This document shows positions 20,204 through 28,420 of a stretch of DNA of 40,996 bases, in pieces; the first letter of the stretch is position 1, and each line of letters begins with the position of its first letter. This stretch comes from a virus. The translations under genes were made by a program, and so were the position numbers. A model generated the notes under the pieces. The model had not been told where the DNA came from. It saw nothing but the letters and a program-made list of their open reading frames with translations, and did not search any database. Location of the stretch: positions 1 to 40,996 of IMG/VR virus record IMGVR_UViG_3300009158_000087; one strand, given 5' to 3'.

Positions 20204-20743
20204 TTACAGTTGTCTTACCTCTAAGGCAACAAAGCCTGAAGCCTCAAGAACTTCTTGTGAAATAAGGGACGGAAGTCCTGCCATCTCTCTTACCATATCT
20301 CCAACTTCGGAGGTTGGAAAAAGTACGCACAACTCTGTTATAGCTTCTTCGTTCCAAAGATTAGCCTCAGCAGAACTAAGCTGTCCAGACTGAACCATTT
20401 GTTCCATCTTCTTTACGAGTTGCTTATACTCTAGTCTACCAAGAGGTCTCCAAGCAACGTGCTTGTCATAGGTTATGGACGTAACGTATACTTCTCCATA
20501 CTCTTTCTTCCAAGCCTTGATCTGACCAGCTGTTGGCCCATCTGGCCAAACCTCTTCATCGTCAGGGAGATCTTCTACAGAAGATGGCTCAAACTCTTCT
20601 GCGTCGATGTCTGGGATAATCGTGATGGTGTCTTGTTCACCCTCGTCTGCAGCTTCTTCTACGATTGAATAAATCTCATCTGCGCCTACTTCTTTTGCCA
20701 TTTCTGACGAACCAGTAACCGTTACTTTTCTACCTTGTGCCAT
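20204..20743 (-). CDS. Tail assembly chaperone, first paralogue
   Basis: A 179-residue protein starting MAQGRKVTVTGSSEMAKEV. The first 65 residues are very acidic (IPDIDAEEFEPSSVEDLPDD) and probably disordered. A folded helical part follows (KKEYGEVYVTSITYDKHVAW, then LGRLEYKQLVKKMEQM) and ends with QEVLEASGFVALEVRQL. This part is related to the next gene, pointing to a duplication. An AGGAGAAATGTAAAATG sequence gives a good ribosome site, and a candidate extended -10 promoter lies about 35 bases upstream. Chaperones of this kind bind the tape-measure protein and recruit tube subunits. The assignment rests on gene order, size and the paralogue pair rather than on a known family signature. Confidence 0.75.
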   Translation of the reverse strand: MAQGRKVTVTGSSEMAKEVGADEIYSIVEEAADEGEQDTITIIPDIDAEEFEPSSVEDLPDDEEVWPDGPTAGQIKAWKKEYGEVYVTSITYDKHVAWRPLGRLEYKQLVKKMEQMVQSGQLSSAEANLWNEEAITELCVLFPTSEVGDMVREMAGLPSLISQEVLEASGFVALEVRQL

Positions 20744-20778
20744 TTTACATTTCTCCTATTTTAAAATATATAATTAAT

Positions 20779-20787
20779 ATTATATCA
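20779..20787 (-). promoter_or_regulatory. Candidate extended -10 promoter before the chaperone/tape-measure genes
   Basis: On the minus strand the 53-nt gap contains TGATATAAT, a perfect extended -10 element (TGn-TATAAT). It is followed by an AT-rich leader and the AGGAG site of the 179-residue chaperone gene. No convincing -35 box stands at the usual distance, which is allowed for extended -10 promoters. The gap is AT-rich, so a chance match is possible. Confidence 0.4.
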
Positions 20788-20796
20788 CAACTTTTA

Positions 20797-21891
20797 CTAA
20801 AGAGTACCAAATCCAGTAATATTGAGTCCTGCTGCTATTGCTGTTATTTCTGCTGCAGTTAGATCTGCTGTGCCAGTTGTTGCACTTGTTGCTCTTGCTC
20901 CACTTGAGTCACTAGACGCTACAGACGGACTTGTAGACACTGGCTTTCTAATTCCACCATCGGACACATACATGTCCCTAGCTAAAAACTGGTAAGTTTC
21001 AATTAGTGCCTGTCCACCTGGGGCATAAGCTGTTGACATACTCAATAGCTGAATACTCTGAAGCACTATGTCCATACTGCTTGATGCAGTCTTTTGGATT
21101 AGTCTTTCATTATAATCAGTAGCCATCATTCTATCTAGAATGCTAAAGTTATCTTCATTATTGGTGCCTTTGTTAGTGCCAACTGTAGTAACAGAACCTT
21201 CTTGTGTTCCATATTTTACAATAAAGTTAAAAGGTGGATGTGCTGAAAATATGTTTCTGGTATCAGAACTACCTGGATCTCCAGATAGTCTATCTAGACT
21301 TCCAGCACCTGTGTTTCCATTGGCCCAATACTTTAGTATATTCTTTTCATCTTGATCTGACTCAGCTCCACTTAAAAGTTTTGATTGAACTCTTTTTGAA
21401 TCTTTTCCTTCTCCAAAAGCTTTTGCTCTTTCATCTGCAGCCTTAGAAAGTAGGTCTCTCATTCTTCCTGGATACCTTGAATACACAGAAAATTCTCCAC
21501 TTATTATTCTGGTTCCAGTCATCATTACATCATAGTTATATGACCAAAAACCATACAGTGGCTGCTTCTCTTGCTTAATTAAAAAAGCAAAGTTTGCAAT
21601 GTCAAGTTCATCGCCGGCATCGAATAGCCCATCCATATATATTTTAACGTCTTCACCAGAAAAATAATAGTCATAATAATTACTAAACTTTGCTGTATCG
21701 TCTGTTTTGCCTGCCCACTTTAAGTCAATATCTTCATTAAGTGGATCAAAGCTTTTTGGATTTATAATGTCTAAAGTGTTTAAATTACCTTTAGCATCAA
21801 ACGTTTGATTATAGAATTGAGGACTAACGTAAGACGTAAAAGGTCTATACATTTTTCTTCCTGGTTGATTCTGACTATTACCTACTGCCAT
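20797..21891 (-). CDS. Third tail-tube-family protein, enlarged (364 aa)
   Basis: A 364-residue protein that keeps the landmark order of the two tube-like genes upstream. FSGEDVKIYM matches FSG(A/T)DI; IKQEKQPLYGFWSYN matches the REKAPIYTMG / RENAPIRTLG strand; GTRIISGEFSVYSRYP matches the G-x-x-x-x-AGSLIFTVF strand. HPPFNFIVKYG matches IPPFDITITFVNEYG, and LIETYQFLARDM matches the final TYVAREI strand. Extra material includes a charged insert (residues about 155-205) and a Ser/Ala/Thr-rich C-terminus after residue 315. This suggests a specialised tube relative, for example a terminal ring or a baseplate-tube initiator. It follows the 233-residue paralogue after 8 nt, with AAGG before its ATG. 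Similarity was judged by eye; a profile comparison would settle it. Confidence 0.7.
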   Translation of the reverse strand: MAVGNSQNQPGRKMYRPFTSYVSPQFYNQTFDAKGNLNTLDIINPKSFDPLNEDIDLKWAGKTDDTAKFSNYYDYYFSGEDVKIYMDGLFDAGDELDIANFAFLIKQEKQPLYGFWSYNYDVMMTGTRIISGEFSVYSRYPGRMRDLLSKAADERAKAFGEGKDSKRVQSKLLSGAESDQDEKNILKYWANGNTGAGSLDRLSGDPGSSDTRNIFSAHPPFNFIVKYGTQEGSVTTVGTNKGTNNEDNFSILDRMMATDYNERLIQKTASSSMDIVLQSIQLLSMSTAYAPGGQALIETYQFLARDMYVSDGGIRKPVSTSPSVASSDSSGARATSATTGTADLTAAEITAIAAGLNITGFGTL

Positions 21892-21899
21892 TGTAATCC

Positions 21900-22601
21900 T
21901 TATATTTTTGGTATTCTGTCAATAAATGATGTATACGACTTTAGAGTATCTTGACTAAAGAAGTTTTTCTGTCTCTCGTAATAAACAGCTGCTTCATCTT
22001 CTGACAACATCGTTGGGTCGTTCTCTATGGATATTAGAGGTTGAATTCCTCTAGCCATAAAAGTGTAAGTCTGCTCCGTAATAAGGTCGTCTACAGACAT
22101 TGTGCCACCTTCGTCTACTATAGTAACTCCGTATAGCTTCATTTTAGCCCCAAGACCATATTCATTAAAAAATGATAAGACTATGTCAAACGGAGGAAGC
22201 ATGTCCGCCAAGGGAGCAAAGAACAGTCCAGACTCAGACATCATTTGTCTAAACTCTTTAATTCTATAAAAAGCATATTCATTGAATACAGTAAATATTA
22301 ATGAACCCGCTATGGTTCTTCCGCCTTTAACAAATCCTCTGGGATTAACGTGTCCCAATGTTCTTATTGGTGCATTCTCTCTATGTATTGAATATGAGAT
22401 GGTTTGTATCTCTGCCATCTCAAGAACATCGGCTTCACCTATTGTTCCTTTCTCTCTATCTATAGTAGGAAGAACTATTGTAGCTGTAATGTCAGTTCCA
22501 GAGAACGACATGTTAGAGAATGGATCTGGAAGTCCTTTTTGTGCTCTGTATGAACTTATTGAACTCTGGTCATACTTCCAGTTTTGTTGCTTTGATTCCA
22601 T
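21900..22601 (-). CDS. Second tail-tube-family protein (233 aa)
   Basis: Clearly paralogous to the 229-residue protein encoded just upstream: FSGTDI, RENAPIRTLGHVNPRGF, GRTIAGSLIFTVF, PPFDIVLSFFNEYG, a KLYGVTIVDEGG strand and TYTFMARGIQP all have counterparts in the same order. The C-terminal 40 residues are helical and charged (DEAAVYYERQKNFF) and differ from the paralogue. Inner-tube proteins of contractile tails form stacked hexameric rings. The main tube protein is probably the upstream gene, which has the late promoter; this one may form a minor ring such as a tail-completion or baseplate-proximal ring. A terminator lies between the two genes, so this copy is probably expressed at a lower level through read-through. 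Confidence 0.75.
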   Translation of the reverse strand: MESKQQNWKYDQSSISSYRAQKGLPDPFSNMSFSGTDITATIVLPTIDREKGTIGEADVLEMAEIQTISYSIHRENAPIRTLGHVNPRGFVKGGRTIAGSLIFTVFNEYAFYRIKEFRQMMSESGLFFAPLADMLPPFDIVLSFFNEYGLGAKMKLYGVTIVDEGGTMSVDDLITEQTYTFMARGIQPLISIENDPTMLSEDEAAVYYERQKNFFSQDTLKSYTSFIDRIPKI

Positions 22602-22614
22602 TATACCTGCCTAT

Positions 22615-22649
22615 AAAAAAGCATAGAGGACCTGTATTAACAAGTCCTC
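22615..22649 (-). terminator. Rho-independent terminator after the main tube gene
   Basis: Read on the minus strand, the gap after the 229-residue tube gene holds a 9-bp stem (GAGGACTTG with CAGGTCCTC, one G-U pair) and a 6-nt loop TTAATA. Six T residues follow about five bases later (22615-22620). The next gene starts 14 bases after the T run, so some read-through or a separate promoter is needed. This would allow much higher expression of sheath and tube than of the genes behind them. Confidence 0.65.
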
Positions 22650-22677
22650 CACGCCCTAAGATTAATTTATGTTTATT

Positions 22678-23367
22678 TTATGGTCTGATAATTTGAGTAT
22701 TCAAACCGCTCTCTCCAGCGGTGTCTCTACTGATAAGATCCTTAAGATCACCAGTGTTGAATTTACCAAGGTTATCTGTAGTAATTCTGTACATAGGACC
22801 AATTTCTCTAGCAACATATGTCATCGTTTCTTCGATTACAATGTCGTCCATTGAAGCTCCTGAACCTTCGTTCAGAAGTTCTACACCGTAGATTGATCTT
22901 ACAGCACCCTGACCGTATTCATTGACGAAGGTGATTGTAATATCAAATGGTGGAATCTGGTCTGCATAGAATGGGACCTGAGAAACAATATCTCTTGCCT
23001 GATCGCTCAGTTCAGAGATACCTCTCTTGTGGTTTGGATCACCAGGAAGCGTATTGTGCTTTCTGGTAAAGAACTTCATAGATTGATCAGTTGCGTGGTG
23101 TGCCTCAAGCATTTGGTAAAGAGCTGGACGATCAAAAACAGTAAAGATTAATGATCCTGCAATTCCTCTTTTGCCTCTTGAGAATGATCTTGGGTTTGGT
23201 GAACCCATTGTATAGATTGGTGCCTTTTCTCTCGTTACAGAAAAAGTAATTCCTGATAGTGCACCGATTTCAACGCCACCAAAGGTGGCAACAATATCAG
23301 CTCCAGAAAATGTAGTATAAGTATTAAGGTACTTATTTACTGGGCCGTCATAGTATTCGCCTGCCAT
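22678..23367 (-). CDS. Probable major tail tube protein (229 aa)
   Basis: A 229-residue protein starting MAGEYYDGPVNKYLNTYTTF. Ordered landmarks are FSGADIVATF (about 18-27), TREKAPIYTMGSPNPRSFSR (about 44-63), KRGIAGSLIFTVF (about 65-77), IPPFDITITFVNEYGQGA (about 150-167) and ETMTYVAREIGPMYRIT near the end. It directly follows the main sheath gene, the usual sheath-tube order in contractile tails. Expression signals are strong: TATAAATA 38 bases before the ATG, a GGAGGG ribosome site, and a terminator just after the gene. Its DNA is GC-richer than most neighbours. These points support it as the abundant tube subunit among three related genes. Confidence 0.8.
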   Translation of the reverse strand: MAGEYYDGPVNKYLNTYTTFSGADIVATFGGVEIGALSGITFSVTREKAPIYTMGSPNPRSFSRGKRGIAGSLIFTVFDRPALYQMLEAHHATDQSMKFFTRKHNTLPGDPNHKRGISELSDQARDIVSQVPFYADQIPPFDITITFVNEYGQGAVRSIYGVELLNEGSGASMDDIVIEETMTYVAREIGPMYRITTDNLGKFNTGDLKDLISRDTAGESGLNTQIIRP

Positions 23368-23404
23368 AGTATACCCTCCAATTCGGTATTAAAAATATAT
23401 GGTT

Positions 23405-23412
23405 TATTTATA
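23405..23412 (-). promoter_or_regulatory. T4-type late promoter octamer before the major tube gene
   Basis: The minus strand reads TATAAATA here, overlapping the stop codon region of the sheath gene and ending 38 bases before the tube ATG. A GGAGGG ribosome site follows. T4 late promoters consist essentially of this octamer at -10, read by a phage sigma factor (gp55) with the sliding clamp. Being AT-rich, it can occur by chance, but its position matches two other copies in the window. Confidence 0.55.
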
Positions 23413-24670
23413 GGTTAATAGCTACTTGAACTTCAATGTTCTTGAGTTCAAATGCTGGTGTTATCACGAGATCGATAAATGCTTTGTTCTCTGCTGGAAT
23501 GTAAGAGACTGCAAAGTCACTGTCCAGAAGAGCTCCAAGCTGTTGCATCCCGCGCAAGGCAGAAGTAATTGCTGTTTCCATCGAGTTACGTGTTTGTATT
23601 GTTGATGGTTCACCAATAAACTTCTGACAAACTTGTCTGATCAACAACGAAGCTTCTGTTACAATTCTCATTGTAGAAACTCTTGTGTAATCAGAGCTTG
23701 AACCTGCCAAGGTTAAACCTTCGATGAAGGTTGGAACCTTATTGAAGTTAAGTGCTAAGCAGTTTACTCCAAGATTAGAAAGGGTAAGCTGTTGTGATCT
23801 TGTTGGATTGTACCTGATAGAAGATACGTTGTAAGCTGTCTTGTTAACGGGAGAGGTGAATGAAGACATTCTGCTTATTGCAGCAGCAAGTGTTGTTGCC
23901 CCATTGGTGTAACCCCAAGCTGCTGGATAATTAACTGGCTTCAATTCTGTTGCAATCACAACAACGTGACGACCAACTTCTGACAGGTTTGCATTGTCTC
24001 TTGACAATAGATTAGCAGGACCAGCTCCAAGATGCGTTCCAGTCTGACTTGGAGTCATTGACTCGTAGTTAGATGTGGATGGATTCCAGGGCTTGATTCC
24101 CATTACGGCGAAGCATGGGTGTGAGTTCTCTGCGATGTCTTTAACAGCATTTGCAACTTTAACTGCCCAGCTCTTTGTTGGATCAGTTGAGTTATTTGCA
24201 TAAAAACCATAAGCTGCATCGTCGTTAGGAGTAGCAGTTCCCTGCCAGTCGTTAGGATGACCACCACGACCCCAAGGGATGATGATGTCTGGCTGTGATG
24301 CTTCAGCAGCTGCAAAAGCAGCATCAAAGATGTTAACTGGTGTTGCAGCGCCGTCTGTTATAGTTCCATTGGTATGATTCCATACTGTAGCAGCAGGGAG
24401 TGGAACGATATAAATTCTTTCTGCACCACCTGCAATGAGCTCAATAAAACCTTTGTGAATTGGTGAGTTCTCACCAAATGCTGTTATAATGTCAGATTCT
24501 GTAGTAGCCTGAACTACGTCAAGATCCTGAACATATTGAGTGCCGTCTGCATGAACCGGATTAATAGTTCTTTGTGCAATGAGGCACACTCTTGGTCCGA
24601 CAGGAATGTCCTGACGGGAGATGCTATAAAAGCGATCTTTAATTATAGTTTTTACACCTGGTAAAGCCAT
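23408..24670 (-). CDS. Major tail sheath protein (420 aa)
   Basis: A 420-residue protein starting MALPGVKTIIKDRFYSISRQ, with the short N-terminal arm and typical sheath layout. Landmarks are an early strand PVGPRVCLIAQ, FGENSPIHKGFIELIAGGAE with an IYIVPLP strand following, a central variable domain with alternating strands, and a C-terminal part reading IVTEASLLIRQVCQKFIGEP. It ends with IDLVITPAFELKNIEVQVAI, the classic closing strand of contractile sheaths. The length is near that of small sheath proteins. A strong GGAGGA site lies 10 nt before the ATG in an 83-nt leader, and the gene is GC-richer than the cassette genes. A second, longer sheath-like gene lies two genes upstream. Confidence 0.88.
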   Translation of the reverse strand: MALPGVKTIIKDRFYSISRQDIPVGPRVCLIAQRTINPVHADGTQYVQDLDVVQATTESDIITAFGENSPIHKGFIELIAGGAERIYIVPLPAATVWNHTNGTITDGAATPVNIFDAAFAAAEASQPDIIIPWGRGGHPNDWQGTATPNDDAAYGFYANNSTDPTKSWAVKVANAVKDIAENSHPCFAVMGIKPWNPSTSNYESMTPSQTGTHLGAGPANLLSRDNANLSEVGRHVVVIATELKPVNYPAAWGYTNGATTLAAAISRMSSFTSPVNKTAYNVSSIRYNPTRSQQLTLSNLGVNCLALNFNKVPTFIEGLTLAGSSSDYTRVSTMRIVTEASLLIRQVCQKFIGEPSTIQTRNSMETAITSALRGMQQLGALLDSDFAVSYIPAENKAFIDLVITPAFELKNIEVQVAINL

Positions 24671-24753
24671 TAGATTTAAGTCCTCCGATTGCGGCGATTT
24701 GACAATTTTACTTCAGTCATATAGTAATAGCCTAGCTATCGAAACAAACTACA
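24671..24753 (-). promoter_or_regulatory. Leader of the sheath gene
   Basis: This 83-nt gap is one of the longest in the window. It contains a strong ribosome site (GGAGGA, 24681-24686) and a short hairpin (ATAGC/GCTAT with a 3-nt loop, 24727-24739) without a T run. It lacks TATAAATA and a clear sigma70 promoter. The long leader fits a separately controlled sheath gene, but the promoter itself is not identified. Confidence 0.3.
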
Positions 24754-25494
24754 TTAACTATTTGGGGTGGCAGTTTGATGCAAATCTATGATATTTAGTT
24801 CGGTGTTAGCAAAGTTTGGAGTTGCCATAGAGAATCTTTGATCTAGAATGGACTGCTCATAAGCCATGTATCGACGTACATCTATTGCTATTTTTTCAAT
24901 TGTATCAACAGTTGTAGCTATCAGCTTTTCTGTAGTCAACATATAGGTTATGCTTCTTTTAACTACGTCTGTTGAATCCCTATTTATGTCGGAATCTGAC
25001 AATCTTCTTGAATAAACTAGTTCTGCTGCCCCTAGTCTTTTAAAAACTGGAGTATGCTCTAACATAAAGTCTTCAAATATTTCAGCTAAATTATCTGCTA
25101 CTATAGCTCCTGAATATCTTTTTTCTAATTCGTTCTCAGCAATTGCTCCATCTGCTTTTGTTATTATGGTGAAACTTACTACATTCTGGAATCTTTGACC
25201 GAACACCATTACATCTTTAATGTTTTGAGTATTCCTAGTTCTTGGCTTTGGCTCATTGCTGTGCGTCTTTCTGATTTCAAGGCCATAAACTATAGTAGGA
25301 TACTCCGAATACTGACCACCAGATGTTGGCTGCAACTTGATATCTGGGTATGCATTTTCCCATAAAGCTTTGACAACTGCTATAAATTCTAAGTAGCTAA
25401 GGTTTCCAGAAGCTTGAAGTGGTGCACCAAATCTTCTGTCATTATTAATCTCATTGATTCCTGTTACAGGAAATCTGTAAGCGTTCTGTGGCAT
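24754..25494 (-). CDS. Neck/tail-terminator-like protein (246 aa)
   Basis: A 246-residue protein starting MPQNAYRFPVTGINEIN. It combines N-terminal helices (LEFIAVVKALWENAYPD), strands in the middle (EYPTIVYGLEIRKTH and NVVSFTIITKADG), a helix (NLAEIFEDFMLEHTPVFKRL) and a strand ending SITYMLTTEKL before a helical C-terminus. This alternation resembles tail-terminator or completion proteins that cap the tube beneath the connector. It lies between the second sheath-like gene and the main sheath gene, a normal position for such a protein. Its ATG follows the upstream stop directly (TAAAATG). The assignment is structural inference; I do not recognise a named family. Confidence 0.6.
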   Translation of the reverse strand: MPQNAYRFPVTGINEINNDRRFGAPLQASGNLSYLEFIAVVKALWENAYPDIKLQPTSGGQYSEYPTIVYGLEIRKTHSNEPKPRTRNTQNIKDVMVFGQRFQNVVSFTIITKADGAIAENELEKRYSGAIVADNLAEIFEDFMLEHTPVFKRLGAAELVYSRRLSDSDINRDSTDVVKRSITYMLTTEKLIATTVDTIEKIAIDVRRYMAYEQSILDQRFSMATPNFANTELNIIDLHQTATPNS

Positions 25495-25495
25495 T

Positions 25496-27088
25496 TTATA
25501 CCCCTCTACCTGTGGCTACATTAAAACTTATACTTCTTAAAGTCCTAACTGATGTCAAAGAAATATTAAAATAGATCTTTCCTTTTTCTAGTTTATCTGC
25601 AAATGCGTCAAAATCATAATCCCTTATTATGTCGCCAGACTTTAGAGACATTAGAAGAGCATCAACGCCTCTTATCAACTTGTCGTAGGAAAACTTACCT
25701 AAAGAACCAAAGCTCATAGACTGAATTTCAGCTATGAGCATAGCTACTAGTCTAATGTTTGACGCATCAGCGTAGTTCTCGCTAATTGACATTGTCAAGT
25801 CTCCACTTATTCGAACGTTGTAAGGAGTTCCTTTTCTAGTCCTATGTGCTGGAGTAATAGAGTTTATTTTAATATCTGACAGTTGCTTTGCTTGCAGTGA
25901 GGTCAATCCGCCATTTGCCGCAGCTAATGCAGAAGGGACTTGCTTCTTAGCTAGACCATAGTCAACCCTAGTAGAAGCCAGCACAGAGGCAAAGGCCGCT
26001 GCTGAGGATGAAGAGTAAGTTCTTTGTACTTGCTTATGATTGAATATGCATTCTCCATAAACTAAAAGAATATATTTACCTGTATCTTTAGTTATGAATC
26101 CATCTGAAGTAGTCTCAGATAGTAGATTAAAATCTTTTGATATAAGTTCATTAATGTCAGAATCAGTACTATTAACGCTTCTTGATCCTATAACTCCAAG
26201 TTGAACTTCACCTGTAACTAACTGTACTGAATTGCAATGATCTGCTAATTGTCTAACAAAGTTAACATTTTGAGTCGAAACTATAGAAGTTTCAAGTGGT
26301 ACTATTATATCTAAGAACTCATAATCTTTTATTATGTCATAACATTTTTGAAGTCTTGCATAATAAAGCTCATAAAAAGAATACGTATTTGGAGTTGCAC
26401 TAGCATCTGCATAAGTTTTTATATTTCTTTTTGACACGTCAGGTTGGTACTCATTCATGTATCCAGCTGACATAATGTATATGTCTCTTGCTCCGCACGA
26501 GTAGGCGTCTAGCAAGCCTCTAAGCAGTGGTGATTCCATATCTGCCCTTAATGCATTGATGCCATCTTGCATCGATGTTATTCTATAAATTGAATAAGGT
26601 TCCATTGCACTTGTGTGACCAATTAAGATAACAGTATTAGTTTCAGAATAGCCCATGTCTACATATAGTGACCTACTTCCTACTTGTATGCTTTTGTCAG
26701 ATACTGAGTATGCCTGATCAGGCTGCTGAATGGGGGCCTTGCACTGTAGGTTAAATTCTCTTAAGTCACTTAGTTGATCGGCAGTAGTGCTTATTTGAAT
26801 CGTGTACATTCCTTCAAATAAGTTAATTGGAAGAGTCATGTTTAAAACAAAAGATCCAGTTGACAATCTTTTTAAAGTTGTATTTGAATCTAAGTTTTGC
26901 TTCAAAGAAGGAGTCGCTGAATTTATAAGTGATATATTATATTTAAGTGGGCCAACTATTATTGGTCCTGGTGTATTATATCCTCTTTTTAAATAGACAT
27001 AAATATTTTCGTCTGGATCAATATATGTATGTCCAGATCTATAAACAAAAGGTATCTCTATTGATTCACCTGCATTTAAAATTAACAT
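25496..27088 (-). CDS. Second tail sheath-like protein with N-terminal beta domain (530 aa)
   Basis: A 530-residue protein. Residues 1-120 look like an immunoglobulin-like beta sandwich (starting MLILNAGESIEIPFVYRSG, ending GMYTIQISTTADQL). The rest follows a sheath plan: TNTVILIGHTSA, a helix LLRGLLDAYSCGARDIYIMS, YDIIKDYEFLDIIVPLE, a long central part, and a C-terminus with IRLVAMLIAEIQSM and ISLTSVRTLRSISFNVATG, like the closing strand of sheath proteins. The same type of N-terminal domain starts the 320-residue connector upstream. Some large contractile phages carry two sheath-like proteins; this copy may form a collar or neck ring rather than the contracting tube. Its start overlaps the previous stop by one base (TAATG), implying translational coupling. 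Confidence 0.72.
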   Translation of the reverse strand: MLILNAGESIEIPFVYRSGHTYIDPDENIYVYLKRGYNTPGPIIVGPLKYNISLINSATPSLKQNLDSNTTLKRLSTGSFVLNMTLPINLFEGMYTIQISTTADQLSDLREFNLQCKAPIQQPDQAYSVSDKSIQVGSRSLYVDMGYSETNTVILIGHTSAMEPYSIYRITSMQDGINALRADMESPLLRGLLDAYSCGARDIYIMSAGYMNEYQPDVSKRNIKTYADASATPNTYSFYELYYARLQKCYDIIKDYEFLDIIVPLETSIVSTQNVNFVRQLADHCNSVQLVTGEVQLGVIGSRSVNSTDSDINELISKDFNLLSETTSDGFITKDTGKYILLVYGECIFNHKQVQRTYSSSSAAAFASVLASTRVDYGLAKKQVPSALAAANGGLTSLQAKQLSDIKINSITPAHRTRKGTPYNVRISGDLTMSISENYADASNIRLVAMLIAEIQSMSFGSLGKFSYDKLIRGVDALLMSLKSGDIIRDYDFDAFADKLEKGKIYFNISLTSVRTLRSISFNVATGRGV

Positions 27089-27465
27089 TAGCTAGGTACT
27101 TCCTTAGTTGCTCCAACAACCCAATATGCAACTTCCCCGTGCCTTCCCCTAACAGGGTAGGAGTCATCTATTACATACATCATCATAGGCTCTAATGGAT
27201 TAAAAGAACCTTCATATATTCTATCACCTGGTTTTGGATTTACTGTTGATTCAAAATAATATAATAAATCAGAGTTAACAAATATACCTTCTGGAAATTC
27301 TTGCTGTGCTGTAGCTAAAGCAAATTTTCTAGGTAGGTGTGATCTAGTTGTATATCTCTGCATCTCTGCGTCATAAACAAAATCATCAGATAATCTTCTT
27401 TGCAAAAGGATATCGTAACCCCATTGTCTTAGTATTTTTTTAAATACTTTTTGTGCATTAATCAT
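27088..27465 (-). CDS. Probable neck / head-closure protein (125 aa)
   Basis: A 125-residue protein starting MINAQKVFKKILRQWGYDIL. It has an N-terminal helix, then LLQRRLSD and a run of strands (RYTTRSHLPRKFALAT, IYEGSFNPLEPMMMYVIDD, VAYWVVGATKEV). Small proteins with one helix and a beta barrel in this place commonly close the portal/connector (head-closure or stopper proteins). The gene overlaps the 320-residue connector gene by 8 nt upstream and the second sheath-like gene by 1 nt downstream, which suggests coupled translation of the neck set. The assignment is inferred from neighbours and size. Confidence 0.6.
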   Translation of the reverse strand: MINAQKVFKKILRQWGYDILLQRRLSDDFVYDAEMQRYTTRSHLPRKFALATAQQEFPEGIFVNSDLLYYFESTVNPKPGDRIYEGSFNPLEPMMMYVIDDSYPVRGRHGEVAYWVVGATKEVPS

Positions 27466-28420
27466 ATCTCTTTATATTTCTGTCAGGAATTGTATCGCCA
27501 GACTCTCCACTTGTTTCTCCAGGCCTATACATATCTCTTGGTCCATATATGTTGCTATCATTTATGTAAATTAATGCACCAGTTTGCGGATCTAAAGACC
27601 CTCCACTTTGATATATTCTTGAAACTGGAAAGCCCTTTGGTTGAACGCCTTTTAGGCCAACTCTCTTTGTTAGTATTTCTTTTCTTAAGGCTGCTGCAAT
27701 TTGGCACCAAGTTGTTGCATTTGCTCTTGTGACCGTAGCTCTAGGAACGTTTTTGTTGCTTATTTGTAGATCTCCAAGCTGAACACTCAACTCGTCATCC
27801 CCACCAAAACCATATGTCCTGCTTAACTCACATGCAACGGAAGCCCTGATATATTCTAGAACAGAATAAGTAGAGCTTGTTACAGCTACTATTTTTGCTA
27901 AAGGATCTTCCTCTGTACCAGGAAGAGTAGTGATTCCGTATAGTTGATTGATCTCATGAGAATATCTATGGACAATTTCACCAATCTCTAATAGGGTTGC
28001 ATCTGGAAAAATTGGTAATAACTCCTCTGGGTCTAAATACAAGGGAGAAAGGCCTGGCGCAAATACAATTATTTCGTCTTCTCTTAAAGTGACAGTAGGC
28101 TTATATTCAACAGAAGTAGTACTAACATACAGCTGCTGAGTAACCCTAACGTATGAACCATCGGATAGATATCCCAAGAATAAAATACTATATTCGCCTG
28201 CAGTGGTTGGTGTAAAATCGTAATAACACTCTGAGGCTCCACCTGATGGTACTGGAATTCCTGGATTTGGCGTTATTACGCTGTTTCCATCTTTATTAGT
28301 AATGTTAACGGTAACAGATACTGGAGATATTTCTGTTTGCTCAGAAGTTTGTGGATTAACGTCTACAAATTTAACTTTTATACGAACAGTATCGTTAACT
28401 AAAACGTTGCCTATAGACAT
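27458..28420 (-). CDS. Head-tail connector/adaptor-like protein with N-terminal beta domain (320 aa)
   Basis: Residues 1-105 form a probable Ig-like beta sandwich (VTVNITNKDGNSVI, YYDFTPTTAGEYSILFLGYL). After a short linker comes a helical part: FPDATLLEIGEIVHRYSHEI, YSVLEYIRASVACELSRTYG, then the turn VQLGDLQISNK and the helix TWCQIAAALRKEIL. The helical bundle with an LGDL-type turn is the pattern of adaptor proteins that bind beneath the portal. The C-terminal tail is Gly/Ser/Pro-rich and disordered. The gene is the second of the neck set and overlaps the next start by 8 nt. The Ig-like domain may decorate the neck. The family call is by pattern, not by a search. Confidence 0.62.
   Translation of the reverse strand: MSIGNVLVNDTVRIKVKFVDVNPQTSEQTEISPVSVTVNITNKDGNSVITPNPGIPVPSGGASECYYDFTPTTAGEYSILFLGYLSDGSYVRVTQQLYVSTTSVEYKPTVTLREDEIIVFAPGLSPLYLDPEELLPIFPDATLLEIGEIVHRYSHEINQLYGITTLPGTEEDPLAKIVAVTSSTYSVLEYIRASVACELSRTYGFGGDDELSVQLGDLQISNKNVPRATVTRANATTWCQIAAALRKEILTKRVGLKGVQPKGFPVSRIYQSGGSLDPQTGALIYINDSNIYGPRDMYRPGETSGESGDTIPDRNIKRYD

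Noticed and set aside
20195-20215. Programmed frameshift between the two tail chaperones
   Set aside because: No slippery heptamer is visible, and each gene has its own start with a 2-nt gap. Their homology argues for duplication.
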